Numbered from the stretch's first letter, positions 37,600 to 46,739 are shown. The stretch is 64,000 bases of DNA from Paraoerskovia sediminicola (GCF_030296575.1 NZ_AP027729.1:806001-870000), one strand, 5' to 3'. Notes: generated from the sequence alone by a model not told the origin. Program-made: numbers and translations.

Positions 37600-38259
37600 T
37601 CACTCGAGCAGGCTGCCCCGCCACAGGGATGCCGCGTGCGTGAGGTCGTCGGCCGTGCGCAGGAGCGCCGACGCGCCGCGGGTCATCCGGTCGGCGGTCG
37701 GCCCGTCCACGGCCTCGTGGGCGTCGGCGTCGTGCGCGGCACCGAGCGCCAGGACCCGGCAGAAGCTCCCCGCTCTGTCGAGCGCCACGTCGAGGTCCCC
37801 GACGAACGCGCCGGAGAGCACCGCGTCGGCCAGCTCCCGCACCTGGTCGGGGGTCGGCGCGTCCCCCACCCCGACGACCACCTCGCTGACCGACGGCGCC
37901 CCGGGGCCACCCTCGAGCCCGCGCCGGTACCGCACGCTCACCGCGGCGGCGTCACGGCGCACCCACTCCCGCAGCACGTACAGGCGCCACAGAGCACCCG
38001 GGAGCGACGTGGCCGGGCTGTCGGCCCAGAGCGCGGCGACCTGGTCGAGCCCCTCACGCTCGACGAGCCGGACGAGGCGGTCGACGACGGCCGGGTCCTC
38101 GGTCGCGCGCGCGCCGTCGATCATCGCGGCGGCGGTCGTGTGGGCGACGGCGTCGCGCCGCGCAGGGTCGACCCCACCGGGGAGGTCCTCGGCGGCGTGC
38201 GGGTCGAGCATCGCGGGCCGTCGTGGCCGGGGCCGGCCGGCCGGATTGGTTGAGCTCAT
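37600..38259 (-). CDS. Conserved actinobacterial protein of unknown function
   Basis: A 219-residue soluble, mostly helical protein I cannot assign. It begins MSSTNPAGRPRPRRP and contains RVxLVEREGLDQVAALWADSPATSLPGALWRLYVLREWVRRDAAAVS and LADAVLSGAFVGDLDVALDRAGSFCRVLALG. No signal peptide or membrane segment. ATG 38259 is the best start; an upstream in-frame ATG would overlap the opposite promoter region. It is near the Pit genes but separated by 218 bp, so functional linkage is weak. Confidence 0.6.
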   Translation of the reverse strand: MSSTNPAGRPRPRRPAMLDPHAAEDLPGGVDPARRDAVAHTTAAAMIDGARATEDPAVVDRLVRLVEREGLDQVAALWADSPATSLPGALWRLYVLREWVRRDAAAVSVRYRRGLEGGPGAPSVSEVVVGVGDAPTPDQVRELADAVLSGAFVGDLDVALDRAGSFCRVLALGAAHDADAHEAVDGPTADRMTRGASALLRTADDLTHAASLWRGSLLE

Positions 38260-38367
38260 CACGCCAGTGTGCCGCGTGGGGCACCGGATGCGACAGGCAC
38301 ACCGCACGTGGGACACGCCCGCGTGGATCGCGTGTGCCGCCGGTCACACCGGACTATGCTCCGGGTC

Positions 38368-38784
38368 ATGATCAAGTTCCTCATCCGGACCGGCGTGTTC
38401 CTGCTCGCCGCTGCCGTGGGCATCATCGTCACCTCGTGGATCTTCTCCGGGTTCGACCTGGAGGGCTTCGACCTGATGTGGAGCGAGCCGATCGGCTTCG
38501 TCGTCGCGGTCGTCGTGTTCGCCGCGGTCCAGGCGATCATCTCGCCGTTCATCGCCCGGGTCGCCCGTCGCAACGCTCCCGCCCTGCTGGGTGGCGTCGG
38601 CCTCATCAGCACCGTGATCGCGCTGGTCGTCGCGGTGCTCGTCACCGACGGCCTCGACATCTACGGGGTCCTGGGCTGGGTGCTCGGTTCCCTGCTCGTC
38701 TGGCTCGTGACGATGCTCGCCACGCTCCTGCTCCCCGCGATCCTCATCAAGGACGCAGTGGAGAACAAGCGCGACGACGACTGA
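38368..38784 (+). CDS. Small four-helix membrane protein (phage-holin-like/DUF family)
   Basis: A 138-residue protein with four hydrophobic segments: FLIRTGVFLLAAAVGIIVTSWIF, PIGFVVAVVVFAAVQAIISPFI, ALLGGVGLISTVIALVVAVLV and VLGSLLVWLVTMLATLLLPAILI. The pattern resembles the chromosomal 'phage holin family' four-helix proteins of Actinobacteria, which are not phage remnants. TATGCT at 38355-38360 is 7 nt before the ATG, suggesting a leaderless transcript. A clear intrinsic-type hairpin follows at 38832. The function is unknown. Confidence 0.7.
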   Translation: MIKFLIRTGVFLLAAAVGIIVTSWIFSGFDLEGFDLMWSEPIGFVVAVVVFAAVQAIISPFIARVARRNAPALLGGVGLISTVIALVVAVLVTDGLDIYGVLGWVLGSLLVWLVTMLATLLLPAILIKDAVENKRDDD

Positions 38785-38831
38785 CCGGTTCGCGCTGCGC
38801 CGGTCACCCTGACCCGCGCACGACAGGCAGC

Positions 38832-38869
38832 ACGAAGGGGTCGGACGCGACGGCGCCCGACCCCTTCGT
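38832..38869 (+). terminator. Hairpin terminator after the small membrane protein
   Basis: ACGAAGGGGTCGG, 12-nt loop, CCGACCCCTTCGT: a 13-bp perfect stem 48 bp after the stop, ending CTTCGTCGTCC. The arm ends share ACGAAGG/CCTTCGT with the terminator after tRNA-Phe. Confidence 0.8.
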
Positions 38870-38923
38870 CGTCCCCGGGGACCTGTAGCGCTGGCTACGG
38901 GCCCCTGGACCCAGGACTACCCG

Positions 38924-39325
38924 CTACGGCTTCGGCGTGAACTCCAGGCTGACCGAGTTCATGCAGAAGCGGTCGCCCGTCGGGGTCTGGGGGGCGTCGT
39001 CGAAGATGTGCCCCAGGTGCGACCCGCACCGGGCGCAGCGGACCTCGGTCCGCACCATCCCGAGGCTCCGGTCCTCGATCAGCTCCACCGCGTCATCCGC
39101 CCGCGCGGCGTAGAAGCTGGGCCAGCCGCACCGGGAGTCGAACTTCGTCCCGGCGTCGAACAGGTCGTTGCCGCACGCGCGACAGCTGTAGGTGCCCTCG
39201 CGCTTCTCGTCGAGCAGCTCGCCGGTCCAGGGGCGCTCGGTCGCCGCCTGGCGCAGCACCGAGAACTCCTGCGCGGAGAGCTTGTCGCGCCACTGCGCGT
39301 CGGTCCAGGTCACTTCATAGGTCAT
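38924..39325 (-). CDS. msrB: Peptide-methionine (R)-S-oxide reductase MsrB
   Basis: A 133-residue enzyme repairing methionine R-sulfoxide. Zinc-binding cysteine pairs lie in YSCRACGND and VRCARCGSHLG, the substrate motif in FDSRCGWPSF, and the catalytic Cys in GDRFCMNSVSLEF. The second Cys in SRCGW probably acts as resolving residue. The ATG follows GGTGGAGGTATCGAC. It is monocistronic and convergent with the small membrane protein. Confidence 0.96.
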   Translation of the reverse strand: MTYEVTWTDAQWRDKLSAQEFSVLRQAATERPWTGELLDEKREGTYSCRACGNDLFDAGTKFDSRCGWPSFYAARADDAVELIEDRSLGMVRTEVRCARCGSHLGHIFDDAPQTPTGDRFCMNSVSLEFTPKP

Positions 39326-39406
39326 GTCGATACCTCCACCCGTGCCAACCAGGGCCGGACGGCGGACATTCCGTGGCGCGTGCCCGCGGCGGCACGCGAG
39401 GTGCGC

Positions 39407-40975
39407 TCAGCGCGCCGACTGACCGCCGGGAGCGCCTGCGCCGCGGGACGAGCGACCGCGACCGCCGCGACGGGGACGGGGCTGCGCCGCGTCGTCCGCC
39501 CGGGACTGCGACGGGCCCGCGGGCCCGTGGCTCGCGCCGCCGGTGCTGGACGACCACGCGAGCTGCGTGCCGCCGCGCGGGGACTGGCCGCCCTGCGAGC
39601 GCCCGCCCTGCCCACGACCGCCGCCGGAACGCCGACGCGAGCCGCCCTGCGAGCCGCCGGCCGAACCGCTGCGGGCGCCCTGACCGGCGCCGTCACGACC
39701 GGAGCCGCCCTGCGAGCGCCCGCCCTGTCCGCGTCCGCTGCCACCCTGACCGGCGGCCTTCGGCTTGCGCGGCTGCTGGACCTGGTTGTGGATCGGCTCG
39801 GGCTTGACGTACGGGGCGACGTCGCCGACGAGCCCGGTGATGGTCTCGTCGCCGGGCGCCGCGGGCTTCGGCTGCGCGGTGATGCGCGCCTTGCGGGTCA
39901 GGTCGCGGACGTCGCCGCGCTGCTCGGGGAGCATGACCGTGACGACCACGCCCTCCTCGCCCGCGCGGGCCGTGCGACCCGAGCGGTGCAGGTACGCCTT
40001 GTGCTCGGCCGGCGGGTCGACGTGGACGACGAGCTCGATCTCGTCGACGTGGATGCCGCGCGCCGCGATGTCGGTGGCGACCATGACCTTGACGGAGCCG
40101 TTCGAGAACGCCTCGAGGTTGCGCTCGCGGGCGTTCTGCCCGAGGTTGCCGTGCAGGTCGACGGCCGGGATCCCGGCCGCGGTGAGCTGCTTGGCGAGCT
40201 TCTTGGCCTGGTGCTTGGTGCGCATGAACAGGATGCGGCGTCCGGTGCCCGAGGCGAGCTGCTGGACGACCTCCTTCTTCGCGTCCGCGTCGCGCACGGC
40301 GAGGATGTGGTGCGTCATCTTCGGCGGGGCCGACGCGGCGTCGTCCACCGAGTGGCGCACGGGGTTGTTCAGGTACAGCTTCACGAGCTGGTCCACGCCG
40401 TTGTCGAGGGTGGCGGAGAACAGCATGCGCTGCCCGACCTTCGGGGTGCGGGCCATGATGCGCTTGACGCCGGGCAGGAACCCGAGGTCGGCCATGTGGT
40501 CGGCCTCGTCGAGCACGGTGATCTCGATGCCGTCGAGCGTGAGGACCTTCTGGTTGAGCAGGTCCTCGAGGCGGCCCGGGCAGGCGATGACGACGTCGAC
40601 GCCCGCGTTGAGGGCGTTGACCTGGCGCGACTGGGCGACGCCTCCGAAGATCGTGGTCGTCACGAGGCCGAGGGCCTTCGCGACGGGCTCCATCGTGGCG
40701 TTGATCTGGTTCGCCAGCTCGCGCGTCGGGCAGAGCACGAGCGCGCGGGGTCGGCGCGGGTGTCGCGAGGTCGGCGCGCGGTCGAGCCGGGTGACGAGCG
40801 GCAGGGAGAACGCGAGCGTCTTGCCCGAGCCGGTGCGGCCGCGGCCGAGCACGTCGCGCCCGTCGAGCGAGTCCGGCAGGGTCGCGGTCTGGATGGGGAA
40901 CGGGGTGGTGATGCCCTGGCGCGTCAGGACGTTGACGGCAGGGGTGGGCAGACCGAAGTCGGCGAAGGTAGTCAC
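39407..40975 (-). CDS. DEAD-box ATP-dependent RNA helicase
   Basis: A 522-residue RNA helicase. Q motif (FADFGLPTPAVNVLTRQGITTPFPIQ), motif I GRTGSGKT, Ia PTRELANQI, II LDEADHMADLGF, III SATL, V ATDIAARGI and VI HRSGRTARAG are present. The final 110 residues are a Gly/Gln/Ser/Arg-rich tail with repeated GGRSQGG units, probably an RNA-binding disordered region as in cold-shock helicases. The start is GTG 40975, with GAGAGG about 13 nt upstream. The 296 bp upstream (40976-41271) hold no gene I can support and may include a long leader. Confidence 0.92.
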   Translation of the reverse strand: MTTFADFGLPTPAVNVLTRQGITTPFPIQTATLPDSLDGRDVLGRGRTGSGKTLAFSLPLVTRLDRAPTSRHPRRPRALVLCPTRELANQINATMEPVAKALGLVTTTIFGGVAQSRQVNALNAGVDVVIACPGRLEDLLNQKVLTLDGIEITVLDEADHMADLGFLPGVKRIMARTPKVGQRMLFSATLDNGVDQLVKLYLNNPVRHSVDDAASAPPKMTHHILAVRDADAKKEVVQQLASGTGRRILFMRTKHQAKKLAKQLTAAGIPAVDLHGNLGQNARERNLEAFSNGSVKVMVATDIAARGIHVDEIELVVHVDPPAEHKAYLHRSGRTARAGEEGVVVTVMLPEQRGDVRDLTRKARITAQPKPAAPGDETITGLVGDVAPYVKPEPIHNQVQQPRKPKAAGQGGSGRGQGGRSQGGSGRDGAGQGARSGSAGGSQGGSRRRSGGGRGQGGRSQGGQSPRGGTQLAWSSSTGGASHGPAGPSQSRADDAAQPRPRRGGRGRSSRGAGAPGGQSAR

Positions 40976-41271
40976 AGGTGCATGGCCTCTCGGGCGAAGT
41001 GCAGCCCGGATGCACGCTCGGTGCGCCGGCACTGCAGTGGTGGTGGCAGCTCTCGCTGCACGGGTCGGGGTCCGCCGCACGACAATCCGGGGGATCTCCA
41101 CGACGCCGGGGCGCGCTCCTGCGCTGCCCTCGTAGGACCAGTCTCTCACGGACGGCGCCGCGGCGACGGGACTGTGACCCGATCGACGTCGCGAGCGGCG
41201 CACGCGGGTGGCGGGCGGGTGGCACGCCACCGAGGTTGCCGCGTGTGGTTCCATAGCGCCGTGATCGTCAC

Positions 41272-42060
41272 GTGAGCGCGCTGGCGGCCGTCGCCGCGAG
41301 CGACGGACCGGGCGGCACCGGGTTCTTCGCCTCGGTGTCGGACGTCGTCGCGCACGTCTGGACCGCGGCCACCACACCGGTGGACCCGCCCTCGGCGGCC
41401 GTGGTCGTCGTCACCGCGGCCATCGCCCTGACGATCGTGGTGGTGACCCCGGTCTGGCGGGTCGCCCGCCATCTCGTGACCATCGCCCACGAGGGCGGGC
41501 ATGGGGTCGCCGCGCTCGTGACGGGTCGCAAGCTCACCGGGATCCGCCTGCACTCGGACACCTCCGGCCTCACGGTCTCCTACGGGCGCCCTCGCGGTCC
41601 GGGCATGATCTTCACGACCCTCATGGGGTACGTCGCGCCCGGGCTCGTCGGCCTCGGCGCCGCCGCCCTGCTCCGTCAGGGGTACGCCGTCGGGCTCCTG
41701 TGGTTGCTCGTCCTGCTCCTGGCGCTGCTGCTGCTGCAGATCCGCAACTGGTTCGGGCTGTGGTCGGTGCTGGTCAGCGGCACGGCGCTCGTGCTCGTCT
41801 CGTGGTTCCTCGAGCCGGCTGCGCAGTCCGCGGTCGCGTACGCGGTCACGTGGTTCCTCCTGCTCGGGGCCGTGCGCCCCGTCCTCGAGCTGCAGGCGGA
41901 GCGCGCGGGCGGTCGCGCGCCGACGTCCGACGCCGACGCTCTCGCCAGGCTGACCGGGGTCCCCGGGCTCGTGTGGGTCGGGGTGTTCCTCCTCGTCACG
42001 GCGGGCTGCGCCGTGCTCGGCGCCGTCTGGATCCTCGGCCCCGCACCTTTCGGCGCCTGA
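41272..42060 (+). CDS. M50-type membrane metallopeptidase
   Basis: A 262-residue polytopic protein. The zinc motif HEGGHGVAALVTGR (HExxH form HEGGH) sits after a membrane segment, as in site-2-protease-like M50B proteins; GRKLTGIRLHSDTSGLTVSYG follows it. About six further helices, rich in Leu, come after. The expected second metal site (D in NxxPxxxxDG) is not obvious, so this belongs to the short M50B-like subgroup. GTG 41272 is the only workable start; a GTG 11 bp earlier runs straight into a stop. The substrate is unknown. Confidence 0.78.
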   Translation: MSALAAVAASDGPGGTGFFASVSDVVAHVWTAATTPVDPPSAAVVVVTAAIALTIVVVTPVWRVARHLVTIAHEGGHGVAALVTGRKLTGIRLHSDTSGLTVSYGRPRGPGMIFTTLMGYVAPGLVGLGAAALLRQGYAVGLLWLLVLLLALLLLQIRNWFGLWSVLVSGTALVLVSWFLEPAAQSAVAYAVTWFLLLGAVRPVLELQAERAGGRAPTSDADALARLTGVPGLVWVGVFLLVTAGCAVLGAVWILGPAPFGA

Positions 42061-42149
42061 TCGCGCTCGCCGGCGCGCATGACGAGCCCGCGCACCCGGC
42101 CGGCCGGATCTGCGTGCCGTCAGGGGCCCGACCGACTACCGTCGGCCCC

Positions 42150-42563
42150 ATGCCGTCAGCCGACTCCCCCGCCGCCCCGACCGCCGCTGCCCTGGGCCTC
42201 GCGGGCGCGCTGACCGTGACCGGCGTCCTCCACTTCGTCCACCCCCGGACCTTCGAGCGGCTGATCCCCGCGGCGCTCGGCTCGCCGCGCGCCTGGGTCC
42301 TCGGCAGCGGCGTCGCCGAGCTCGCGTGCGCTGCGCTCGTCGCCGTCCCCGCGACCCGGCGGGTCGGCGGCTACGCGAGCGCCGCCCTGTTCGTCGGGGT
42401 GTTCCCCGGGAACGTGAAGATGGCCCTCGACTCGCGGCCCGACGCCCGCTCCTGGGCGATGCGCCCGGCCGTCGCCTGGGGGCGCCTGCCGCTGCAGGTC
42501 CCCCTCGTCGCGTGGGCGCTCCGCGTGGCCGGACGGCGTCGCGCGGCCGGGGAGGACGCGTGA
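42150..42563 (+). CDS. DoxX-like membrane protein
   Basis: A 137-residue protein with four helices: AAALGLAGALTVTGVLHFV, WVLGSGVAELACAALVAV, GGYASAALFVGVFPGNVKMALD and LPLQVPLVAWAL. The pattern GxLHFxxPxxFxRLIP and FPGNVKMA is typical of DoxX-family membrane proteins. TACCGT at 42137-42142, 7 nt before the ATG, suggests leaderless transcription. The stop overlaps the start of the next gene (GTGA). Confidence 0.8.
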   Translation: MPSADSPAAPTAAALGLAGALTVTGVLHFVHPRTFERLIPAALGSPRAWVLGSGVAELACAALVAVPATRRVGGYASAALFVGVFPGNVKMALDSRPDARSWAMRPAVAWGRLPLQVPLVAWALRVAGRRRAAGEDA

Positions 42564-43263
42564 ACCGCCGTAGGGCGACGGGTGTCGCCGCGCTGGTGCT
42601 GAGCGCTGCCGTGGCCCTGGGCGCCTGCACCGACGGGCGCGGCGGACCCGACGAGCGGGGCGCCGTCTCCGCCGACAACGACGGCGCGACCGCCGGTCAC
42701 CTGCTGATCAAGGGCGGCGCGAACGGACTGACGTTCCGGACCGACGCCTCCGAGGGGACGCTGGTCTCCGTGGGTGCGACCGACGCGAACACGGCACCGC
42801 GGCTCGGTGAGATCCAGGGTGACGACGGCTCCGAGGGGAACCCCACGCCGTCCAGATCGACGGCGGAGAGGTGACGATCCACCTCGACGCGGGCGTGGCG
42901 TGGACCATCGAGATCGAGGCGGGCGTCGAGAACATCGACGCCGACCTGGCCCGCACGACACTGGCGCGGCTGACCCTGGCGAACGGGGCGTCGTCCGGCA
43001 CCTTCGAGCTGCCACGACCGAAGGAGGTCGTCCCCATCGAGCAGACCGCGGGCCTCGACTCGCTGGAGATCGAGATCCCCTCCGACGTCGGGCTGCGCTG
43101 GTCGACGTCCGCGGGGGCGGGCACGGCGAAGATCGCCGGGGAGACGCTCGAAGGGATCGCTGCGGGCACGGAGACCACGACGCCCGGGTTCGACGAGTCG
43201 GGTCCGTACTACGACCTGAGGAGCGCTGCCGGGCTCGGGTCGCTGGTCGTCTCGTACCCCTGA
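42560..43263 (+). CDS. Predicted lipoprotein with beta-rich C-terminus, frameshifted in this sequence
   Basis: Starts with a lipoprotein signal (ATGVAALVLSAAVALGACTDG, Cys after LGA). The N-terminal part ends ASEGTLVSVGATDANTAPRLG. As written it terminates at 42874, but one more G in the GGGG run at 42835-42838 continues into EPHAVQIDGGEVTIHLDAGVAWTIEIEAGVENIDADL and SLEIEIPSDVGLRWSTSAGAGTAKIAGE, giving 234 residues. The repeating beta-strand pattern resembles DUF4097-type beta-solenoids; that is only a resemblance. Coupled to the DoxX gene. Confidence 0.65.
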
Positions 43264-43345
43264 TCTGCCGGGCCGCGCACGCGCGACGACGGGCCGCCCG
43301 CCGGTGGCGGACGACCCGTCGTCGAAAAGCTCTGGTGCTGCTACC

Positions 43346-43636
43346 TCAGCCCGCGGCCTGCTGCGGGGCGAGCACGAACGCCGGACCCTGCGCGTTCGGG
43401 TCCGTGTCGAGCTGGAGGTTGTCGAGCGTCGCCACGGTGGCGGTCTCGACGAACACCTTGGCGTCCCCGTTCTCGACGACCGCGTCGTCAGGCTGAGGGG
43501 ACGGCACGAGTGCGAGCTCGAAGCTCCCGGACTGCTCGGCGGACTCCGCGATGCGCAGGCCACCGCCCTCGGGTACTCCGGCCTGGGTCGTCAGGTCGTT
43601 CACTGCGGTGCTGGCACTGTCGGTCATGGTGAGCAC
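43346..43636 (-). CDS. HesB/IscA-like protein lacking cysteines
   Basis: A 96-residue protein with the HesB-fold layout: MTDSASTAVNDLTTQAGVPEGGGLRIAE, GSFELALVPSPQPDDAVVE, KVFVETATVATLDNLQLD. A-type iron-sulfur carriers have three conserved cysteines (one mid-chain, CGC at the end); here there is none, and the C-terminus is GPAFVLAPQQAAG. It therefore cannot carry a cluster in the usual way. Related Cys-less proteins are common in Actinobacteria, of unknown role. GTG 43636 has GAGGAG 6 nt upstream; an in-frame ATG lies 9 nt later. The 281 bp between it and the tRNA have no gene I can see. Confidence 0.75.
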   Translation of the reverse strand: MLTMTDSASTAVNDLTTQAGVPEGGGLRIAESAEQSGSFELALVPSPQPDDAVVENGDAKVFVETATVATLDNLQLDTDPNAQGPAFVLAPQQAAG

Positions 43637-43917
43637 GAGATCTCCTCTCGTCGCCGGGGGAGGCGCTGCGGGCACTGCCGGCATCTGCCGGCCGCACTTA
43701 CCGTCCGCAGCCCTCTCGGTCACTCCCCAACAAACCAACGACGGCTGCCGGGCGCAAGAGTGGACAGCGATGTGCGGCGTGTCTCTCGCGCAGCAAGACA
43801 GCGCGTGACAGGACGGCGGCGATCGACGTAGCCTCCTCCGCTCCGTGCGGGTGCGGCCCGGGGCGGCCGATCGCGTAGCCTTGGCGCCGGACCCCGCGGC
43901 GCTGCCGCGCAGGTCCA

Positions 43918-43989
43918 GGGCCTCTAGCTCAACTGGCAGAGCTGCGGACTTTTAATCCGTAGGTTCCGGGTTCGAGCCCCGGGGGCCCA
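43918..43989 (+). tRNA. tRNA-Lys (TTT)
   Basis: Cloverleaf with D arm GCTC-AACTGGCA-GAGC, anticodon loop CTTTTAA (anticodon TTT) on stem GCGGA/TCCGT, and T loop TTCGAGC. The acceptor GGGCCTC pairs with GGGGCCC, but then the T stem is one base short: the GGGGG run at 43981-43985 area needs six G for both stems. This fits the single-base deletions seen in nearby genes. TAGCCT at 43876 is a possible -10. CCA is not encoded. Confidence 0.85.
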
Positions 43990-44214
43990 CCCACCGTCTC
44001 CCGCGCCGTCGCTCACGCGATCCCTGGCACGCGGCACCTTCGCCGCCGGCGGCCCGTCGAGGCCCCCGCTGAACTCGTTCGCACCGCACGAACCGGCGCG
44101 TAGACTCACGAGGTCGGGCGCGCCAGCACCCGTCCCCGCGCCCGACCGTGACGAACCACGACCGACCGCATGCACGACGGGGTGCACCGCTCCCGCCCGT
44201 CCGATCGGATCCCT

Positions 44215-44937
44215 ATGCATCTCGCCATCGCCACGACGTCCTTGTTCGACGTCAGCTCCTGGCTCGAGAGCGCCGGGGTGTGGGCCCTCGTACTGGTCTG
44301 CGCGATCGTCTTCGCCGAGACGGGCCTTCTCCTCGGCTTCTTCCTCCCGGGCGACACGCTGCTGTTCGTGACCGGGGTCCTGACCGTCTCGGGCGAGATC
44401 AGCCAACCACTGTGGCTCGTGCTGGTGCTGGTGACCTCGGCGACGATCATCGGCGGCGAGCTGGGCTACGAGATCGGACGCCGCGGCGGCCCCGCCGTGT
44501 TCGAGCGCAAAGAATCGGGCTTCATCAGCAAGGAGAGCGTCGCCCGCGCCGAGCAGTTCTTCGACCGGTTCGGCCCGGCGACGGTCGGCCTGGCCCGGTT
44601 CGTGGCCGTCGTCCGCACGGTCGCCCCGGTCGCCGCCGGCGTCGGGCGCATGCCGCGGCGGTCGTTCTCCGCCTGGAACGCCGCCGGCGCGATCGCCTGG
44701 GTCGGGCTCCTCGTCACCCTCGGCTACGCGCTGGGCAGCATCCCGGGCGTCTCGCACTTCGTCAGCACCTACCTGGACCTCGTCCTCGTCGGGCTCGTCG
44801 TGCTCTTCGTGACGCCGGTCCTCGTGCGCGTGCTGCGCGACCGCCGCAAGCACAAGCACGCCGAGGCTCCCGACGGCAGGGCAGACGGCTCCGACAGCGA
44901 GCCCGGGACCTCAGCATCGGCTTCACTGGACGCGTGA
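44215..44937 (+). CDS. DedA-family membrane protein
   Basis: A 240-residue protein of the DedA/SNARE-associated family, now viewed as lipid scramblase/flippase-like. Family stretches: VFAETGLLLGFFLPGDTLLFVTGVL, GGELGYEIGRRGG, FFDRFGPATVGLARFVAVVRTVAPVAAGVGRMPRRSFSAWNAAGAIAW with the conserved arginine-containing FxRFxxxxRTxxP motif. A basic/acidic tail follows the last helix. ATG 44215 is my choice; ATG 44170 would add 15 residues. TAGACT at 44101-44106 is a plausible -10. The stop overlaps the next gene's GTG. Confidence 0.88.
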   Translation: MHLAIATTSLFDVSSWLESAGVWALVLVCAIVFAETGLLLGFFLPGDTLLFVTGVLTVSGEISQPLWLVLVLVTSATIIGGELGYEIGRRGGPAVFERKESGFISKESVARAEQFFDRFGPATVGLARFVAVVRTVAPVAAGVGRMPRRSFSAWNAAGAIAWVGLLVTLGYALGSIPGVSHFVSTYLDLVLVGLVVLFVTPVLVRVLRDRRKHKHAEAPDGRADGSDSEPGTSASASLDA

Positions 44938-45711
44938 ACCACCGCCCCGTAGTCCTCGGCCATCGCGGCAGCTCGGCCGCCGCCCCCAGAACACCCTCGC
45001 CGCCTTCGAGTCGGCGGCTCGGTCCGGCGCCGCCGGCACCGAGCTCGACCTGCGGCGGACGACGGACGGCCAGATCGTCGTCATCCACGACCCGGTCGTC
45101 GACCGGGTCACGGACGGCTCGGGCGCTGTGGCAGACCTCGACCTCGCGGAGGTCCGCGCTCTCGACCCGGGAGCGAAGCACTCCCCGCGTTCGCGGGCCA
45201 GCGCATCCCCACGCTGGACGAGGTCGTCGACCTCGCGCTGCGCCACGACGGCTTCGAGCTGCTGCTCGAGCTCAAGGGGCCTTGGAGCGCCGACGAGATC
45301 ACGCCCGTCGTCGAGCAGGTCCACGCCGCGGGCCTCGACGACCGGGTGCTCCTCAAGTCGTTCCGGCCGGACGTCGTCGCCACCGTCCGCGAGGTCGCAC
45401 CGCACCTGCGGCGCGGGCTCCTGGTCGAGGACCACGACCCCGAGACCGTGGCACGCTGCCTCGACCTCGGGGTGTGGACGTGCAACCCGGACCACCGGCT
45501 CCTCGCCGACCACCCCGAGCTCGTCGGGGACCTGCACGACGCCGGGATCCGCGTGATGACCTGGACGCCGAACACCGCCGACGACTGGGCCCGCGTCACG
45601 GCCCTCGGCGTCGACGCGATCATGACCGACCACCCCGAGCGGCTGGTGGGCTGGCTGGACGGTCGCTCCAGCGGGGCGGACGGCGCGGAACCCCACGTCA
45701 CCGGCATGTGA
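44934..45711 (+). CDS. Glycerophosphodiester phosphodiesterase, frameshifted twice in this sequence
   Basis: A GDPD enzyme of about 259 residues, releasing glycerol-3-phosphate and an alcohol, once two bases are restored. It begins VNHRPVVLGHRGSSAAAP; a base missing near 44988 (after a CCCCC run) leads to ENTLAAFESAARSGAAGTELDLRRTTDGQIVVIHDPVVDRVTDG, which holds the HRG...E, ELD and HD catalytic motifs. Another missing base in the CCCC run at 45183-45186 leads to IPTLDEVVDLALRHDGFELLLELKG and WTPNTADDWARVTALGVDAIMTDHP. GTG 44934 overlaps the DedA stop, an operon linking two membrane-lipid functions. Confidence 0.82.
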
Positions 45712-45785
45712 ATTCTTGTCGCCCCGGCGGCGCTACGTGCCCGGCACCCGTGACAGGGGGTCCCGGCGCCCTACGCTCACGGTGC

Positions 45786-46739
45786 ATGACGAGCGACGCG
45801 CCGCCCCCGCCCCGGACCCCCAAGGTCTGCGTCCTCGCCCTGGAGCCCCAGCTCACCGTCGAGATCGAGCCGTCGGGACCTGACGAGACCACTCCCGAGG
45901 TCCACGTGCACGCGGGCGGGCAGGGGCTCTGGCTCGGACGCATGGCGTACTCGCTCGGCGCCGAGGTCGTCGTCTGCGGACCGTTCGGCGGGGAGGCCGG
46001 CTCGGTCGTCGCCCACCTGGCCCGCGCGGAGAACCTCGACCTGCGGACCACCACGACGTCCGCGAACGGCGCCTACGTCCACGACCGCATGGACGGCACG
46101 CGGCAGGAGATCGCCGTCATGCCGCCGCACACCCTCGACCGTCACGAGCTCGACGACCTGTACGGGACCGTGCTCGTCTCGGCGCTCGAGTCCGAGGTCT
46201 GCATCGTCACGGGGGCGAGCGCCCAGGTCGGCGTCCCGTCGAGCTTCTTCGGTCGTCTCGTGCGCGACCTCGACGCCTCGGAGCGTCTGGTCGTCGCCGA
46301 CCTGTCCGGCAAGCAGGCCGCCGCGGCCGCCCAGGCCCCGGGAGCCGTACTGAAGATCAGCCACGAGGAGCTCGTCGCCGGCGGCTTCGCGGCGAACGGT
46401 GACGAGAAGGAGCTGCTGCGCGCGGCCCGCGAGATGCTCTCGGGCGGCCCGCGCGCGATCGTCGTCTCCCGCGCCGAGAAGCCGACGCTCGTGGTCACCC
46501 CGGACCGCACCCTCATGCTCAAGACCCCGCGCATCACCACCGTCGACCATCGCGGGGCGGGCGACTCGATGACGGCCGGCATCGGGGTCGGGCTGGGCCG
46601 CGGGCTGGACCTGACCGACGCCGTCCGCCTCGGTGCCGCTGCCGGAGCGCTCAACGTGACCCGCCGCGGCCTCGGTACCGGGCGGCGTGACCAGATCGAG
46701 CGCTTCGCCCGGCGGATCAAGGTCCGCACGCTGGACTGA
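45786..46739 (+). CDS. PfkB-family carbohydrate kinase
   Basis: A 317-residue ribokinase/phosphofructokinase-fold enzyme, closest in layout to 1-phosphofructokinases. N-terminal substrate region VHVHAGGQGLWLGRMAYSLGAEVVVCGPFGGEAG, and the C-terminal ATP/active-site signature is VDHRGAGDSMTAGIGVGLG, where the usual DTxGAGD is D-H-R-GAGD; the catalytic Asp of GAGD is kept. An atypical middle (ISHEELVAGGFAAN) makes sugar specificity unclear. TACGCT lies 8 nt before the ATG, suggesting a leaderless transcript. Confidence 0.8.
   Translation: MTSDAPPPPRTPKVCVLALEPQLTVEIEPSGPDETTPEVHVHAGGQGLWLGRMAYSLGAEVVVCGPFGGEAGSVVAHLARAENLDLRTTTTSANGAYVHDRMDGTRQEIAVMPPHTLDRHELDDLYGTVLVSALESEVCIVTGASAQVGVPSSFFGRLVRDLDASERLVVADLSGKQAAAAAQAPGAVLKISHEELVAGGFAANGDEKELLRAAREMLSGGPRAIVVSRAEKPTLVVTPDRTLMLKTPRITTVDHRGAGDSMTAGIGVGLGRGLDLTDAVRLGAAAGALNVTRRGLGTGRRDQIERFARRIKVRTLD

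Noticed and set aside
38368..38784. Holin-like proteins (here and at 59230) as prophage remnants
   Set aside because: No lysin, integrase, structural phage gene or att-like repeat is nearby; such proteins are ordinary chromosomal genes in Actinobacteria.
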